DNA from: Hormiphora californensis
Lineage: Eukaryota > Ctenophora > Tentaculata > Cydippida > Pleurobrachiidae
Reading direction: 5' to 3'
Assembly: GCA_020137815.1 (NCBI GenBank)
Contig: CM035360.1
Span: 758,682 to 822,681 of the forward strand
Length of the DNA: 64,000 nt
Shown in pieces: positions 61,611-64,000 of this stretch (its first letter is position 1; every line of letters begins with the position of its first letter). The position numbers and the translations under genes were made by a program. The notes under the pieces were generated by a model. That model was not told where the DNA came from. It worked only from the letters and a program-made list of their open reading frames with translations, and ran no database searches.

Positions 61611-62639
61611 ATGACCGTTACGAGTAATTATGACATATGTATCACTAAGAGTGATTTTGAAGACGTGTTATCAGGAGAAGTATTTAGTAATGATTATAAG
61701 GGTAGTGATTTGTTAGTGTGCCTTGGGAGGGGTGACACTGTTTGTCCGTCGTCTGTCCATAAACCTCAGTTGTGGCATCTCCTCAAAGCCTGTTACAACA
61801 TGCTTCCGGCGTCGGCACCGTTTTCTGTTCCTGGAGACCAGACTGATCTGAAAGAGTCGTTTGCAAAGCTGCACAAGGATCTGGTTTCCACTATCTCTGC
61901 TTTGGTCAAACCTATGGAAAATAGTAGAAGTGATATTGGTGGTGGTGATCCAGAGGAACCGGTTACACCTACGATGAAACACTATGTGAATATTAAAACT
62001 GGCATCAATGAGGAAGGAGGACCAGGATTCTGTGCGAAGAAGTGGACTGATGAGGTCAAACCCAAAGTGGAAACTGCGTTGAAGACGATACCGGTGGTGA
62101 GATCCAGAGTGAACAGTGACCATACCCGGCTGTATTTCCCTAATGAAGACCAGATGAAGGAAGCAGAGAAAGTTTTGACTCCTCTTGCACAGGACTGTTC
62201 TATGTCATTCTTCTCAGAGGAAGCCAAGAAGCTTGAACCAAAGGTTACCATTAATGATTTGAACCCTGAACTACTGGAAAAGGAGACTATCCTGGCAGCG
62301 ATTTTGGACAAAAATGAGGATATCAGAAAGCTTTATCATGAGGATAAGAAGTTGAAAGTGGTGTTTGTGAGCGAAAGAGATAGGTATGCAGTGATCCAGA
62401 TGGCTCCAGAGATCCGGAGGCTTTTGTCTAACAACGGTGATAAACTCAATTTAGGTCTTCGACAACATTTTGTCAAGAACAGGTATCATGTGATTCAATG
62501 CTATCACTGTCAAGGATACGGACATATAGCAGGCTCAATCTACTGTCCTCAGAAGGAAAATCCTGTGTGCTGTTTTTGTGCTGGAACACACCAGACAAAG
62601 GACTGTAGAGCAAAGAAGACAACGAGACTGGTAAGATGA
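61611..62639 (+). CDS. non-LTR retrotransposon ORF1 (gag-like) with CCHC knuckles
   Basis: 342 codons, ATG at 61611. The C-terminus has CYHCQGYGHIAGSIYC followed by CCFCAGTHQTKDC, a pair of zinc knuckles typical of jockey/LINE ORF1 RNA-binding proteins; the middle (about residues 150-280) is compatible with an RRM-like fold (SRVNSDHTRLYFPN; KVVFVSERDRYAVI). It would coat element RNA. No ORF2 follows: after the stop at 62637-62639 the sequence passes into AT-rich repeats, so the copy is incomplete. Confidence 0.75.
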   Translation: MTVTSNYDICITKSDFEDVLSGEVFSNDYKGSDLLVCLGRGDTVCPSSVHKPQLWHLLKACYNMLPASAPFSVPGDQTDLKESFAKLHKDLVSTISALVKPMENSRSDIGGGDPEEPVTPTMKHYVNIKTGINEEGGPGFCAKKWTDEVKPKVETALKTIPVVRSRVNSDHTRLYFPNEDQMKEAEKVLTPLAQDCSMSFFSEEAKKLEPKVTINDLNPELLEKETILAAILDKNEDIRKLYHEDKKLKVVFVSERDRYAVIQMAPEIRRLLSNNGDKLNLGLRQHFVKNRYHVIQCYHCQGYGHIAGSIYCPQKENPVCCFCAGTHQTKDCRAKKTTRLVR

Positions 62640-64000
62640 AGATTGGGGAAACGTGGGGGGGAGGATCAAGAGAGGACAAGAATATGCGAGGCCATACAGT
62701 TCTAGTTGTGGTTCCTCGAAAATCAATGAACGAGCACGGCTTATGGGAGGCTTAGGTGTCAGCAACAGAAACGCCCCCCCCCGAACCGGTTTTTTTTTCC
62801 ACCGAACCGAAAGAACCGAAAAAACCCGAACCAAACCCAACCCAAAACCGTTTGGTAAAAAATTTTTTTTTTTTTTTTTTTCTATATAAATGTTTCTCTA
62901 AAAAGTCTGGAAGCCCCGATCAGGGTATTGAGAATATTTCTGAAATTTTTTTTAAAAAAAAATGTTTGAAAAATTTAAAAAATAAATTTTTTTGTGAAAA
63001 ATTTTCAAAGTAAATTTTTTATCGTAAATTTTCTATTAAATTTTTGCGTACGAATCGTTTTTCGAATCGGCAATGCTATACGGAATGGTATTGCTAATTA
63101 GCAGATTAAAACGAACCATGAAGTGTCTCTCTAAATTCCTAATAATTTTGAGGGGGGATCACGTATCAGCACAATCCATCTCGGACCCACTAATTACCAA
63201 ATCACCCCTTTTTAGCATTGTCGTTAAAAACACATTCGTTACCAAATTTACTAAAAATATTCTTCACAAAAAAATTTCAAAAAATTTAGGAATGTTTCTC
63301 AATCCCTTTGATCGATGCTCTCCATGAATTTTTAGAAAACATTTAATTTTGTGAAAAAATTTTGTAAAAAATTTCAAGTATTTCGGAAAAAAATTCTATG
63401 TCTTTTTTGCCGTACGATCGTGTTGCGAATCGGTGATGCATGCGGCATGCTCTCGCAAATTTACGGGATTTTTTGAAACAAACGTTTCCCCAAAAACTTC
63501 CTAATTATTTTATGGGGATCAGTATAGCTAACCCATCTCGGACCCACTAATTAGCAACATCACTCCCGTTTAGCAATACCGATTCAAAACACATTCGTAG
63601 CAAAATTGAATAAAAATTTTTTCCAAAAATTTTTACTTTAAATTTTTTCCCAAACTTTTTTTACAAAATTTAAAGGGAAGATTCTTAACCCTTGACGGTG
63701 CTCTCCATGATTTTTTAAAAAAAAATTTTCGGGTTTTTGTTACCCCCCCATGAGGACACGATTCCGGGGGAATCAGGTTCAATAAATCCTATCGAACCCC
63801 AACTGCAAAATCTTTTTCCAATAGCCCACCGATTCGAAATGGGGTTAATCGGCGAAATTGACTTTAAAATTCCAATTTTCTGAATAATTAAAAATTTTTT
63901 GAAGGGAAAAGACCTTTTTTTGGGGCATTTTTTGCCAAAAAATTCGGGGGTTGGGCCCCAAAAATTTCCTACCGAACCGAACCGAACCGAACCCAAAAAA
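62640..64000. repeat. AT-rich diverged tandem repeats bounded by AACCG runs
   Basis: ATCTCGGACCCACTAATTA and neighbouring text recur at about 63179 and 63536, and CGAATCGG(C/T)(A/G)ATGC at about 63064 and 63426, giving a unit of ~360 bp. AACCGAACCG runs occur at about 62784-62850 and 63974-63995. Frames here are not coding. Confidence 0.6.

Overview
The window looks like intron-rich metazoan nuclear DNA. The genes are animal signalling and membrane proteins (a Rap guanine-nucleotide exchange factor and a neuropathy-target-esterase phospholipase). They are split into many short exons with consensus GT-AG borders, and introns are full of CT/GA and TTTG microsatellites, minisatellites, MITEs and foldback elements. 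The tandem secreted/sushi proteins on the minus strand and the divergence from vertebrate sequences suggest an early-branching animal, most likely a sponge. That assignment is inference.

Layout. (1) 544-19042 (+): a nearly complete RAPGEF2/6 (PDZ-GEF) gene: two cNMP-binding-like modules, RasGEF_N, PDZ, RA, CDC25 domain and a C-terminal PDZ ligand. The RA exons at about 10.7-11.5 kb carry frame breaks in a homopolymer-rich, probably badly sequenced stretch. Antisense inside an intron at 13.2-13.9 kb is a three-exon candidate gene for a 76-residue secreted peptide precursor. (2) 19-27.8 kb: a palindromic TA-flanked MITE, a hairpin-bearing MITE, an inverted partial duplicate of the RAPGEF middle exons (22.25-25.39 kb) that lacks a SINE found in the parent, and a 2.2-kb palindrome. 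(3) 27.9-30.24 kb (+): a multi-exon gene of unrecognised family with a nuclear-localisation-like motif. (4) 30.5-38 kb: a TE graveyard with retrotransposon 3' ends, several inverted repeats, and a macrosatellite built from 10-bp and 6-bp repeats. (5) 38.0-42.05 kb: the 3' end of a retrotransposon ORF followed by the zinc-finger 5' ORF of what may be the same family, with no RT between. (6) 42685-53540 (+): a complete NTE/PNPLA6-like gene, 27 exons, predicted 1155 aa, catalytic GTSIG and DGG present. (7) 53.6-60.5 kb (-): two related secreted-type genes with a roughly 130-residue repeat, one with a sushi domain, the other broken by a TTAA-flanked element. A 2.28-kb palindromic element with an 8-bp target duplication lies between them. 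(8) 61.6-62.6 kb (+): a non-LTR retrotransposon ORF1 with CCHC knuckles, then AT-rich diverged repeats to the end.

The two large + genes and the 53.6-kb minus gene converge tail to tail at a perfect 24-nt palindrome. RAPGEF acts at membranes to activate Rap GTPases, and NTE hydrolyses (lyso)phosphatidylcholine at the ER. Nothing in the sequence suggests that they work together. Exon borders were read by eye from translation, homology recalled from known families, and splice consensus; none was verified by transcript data.
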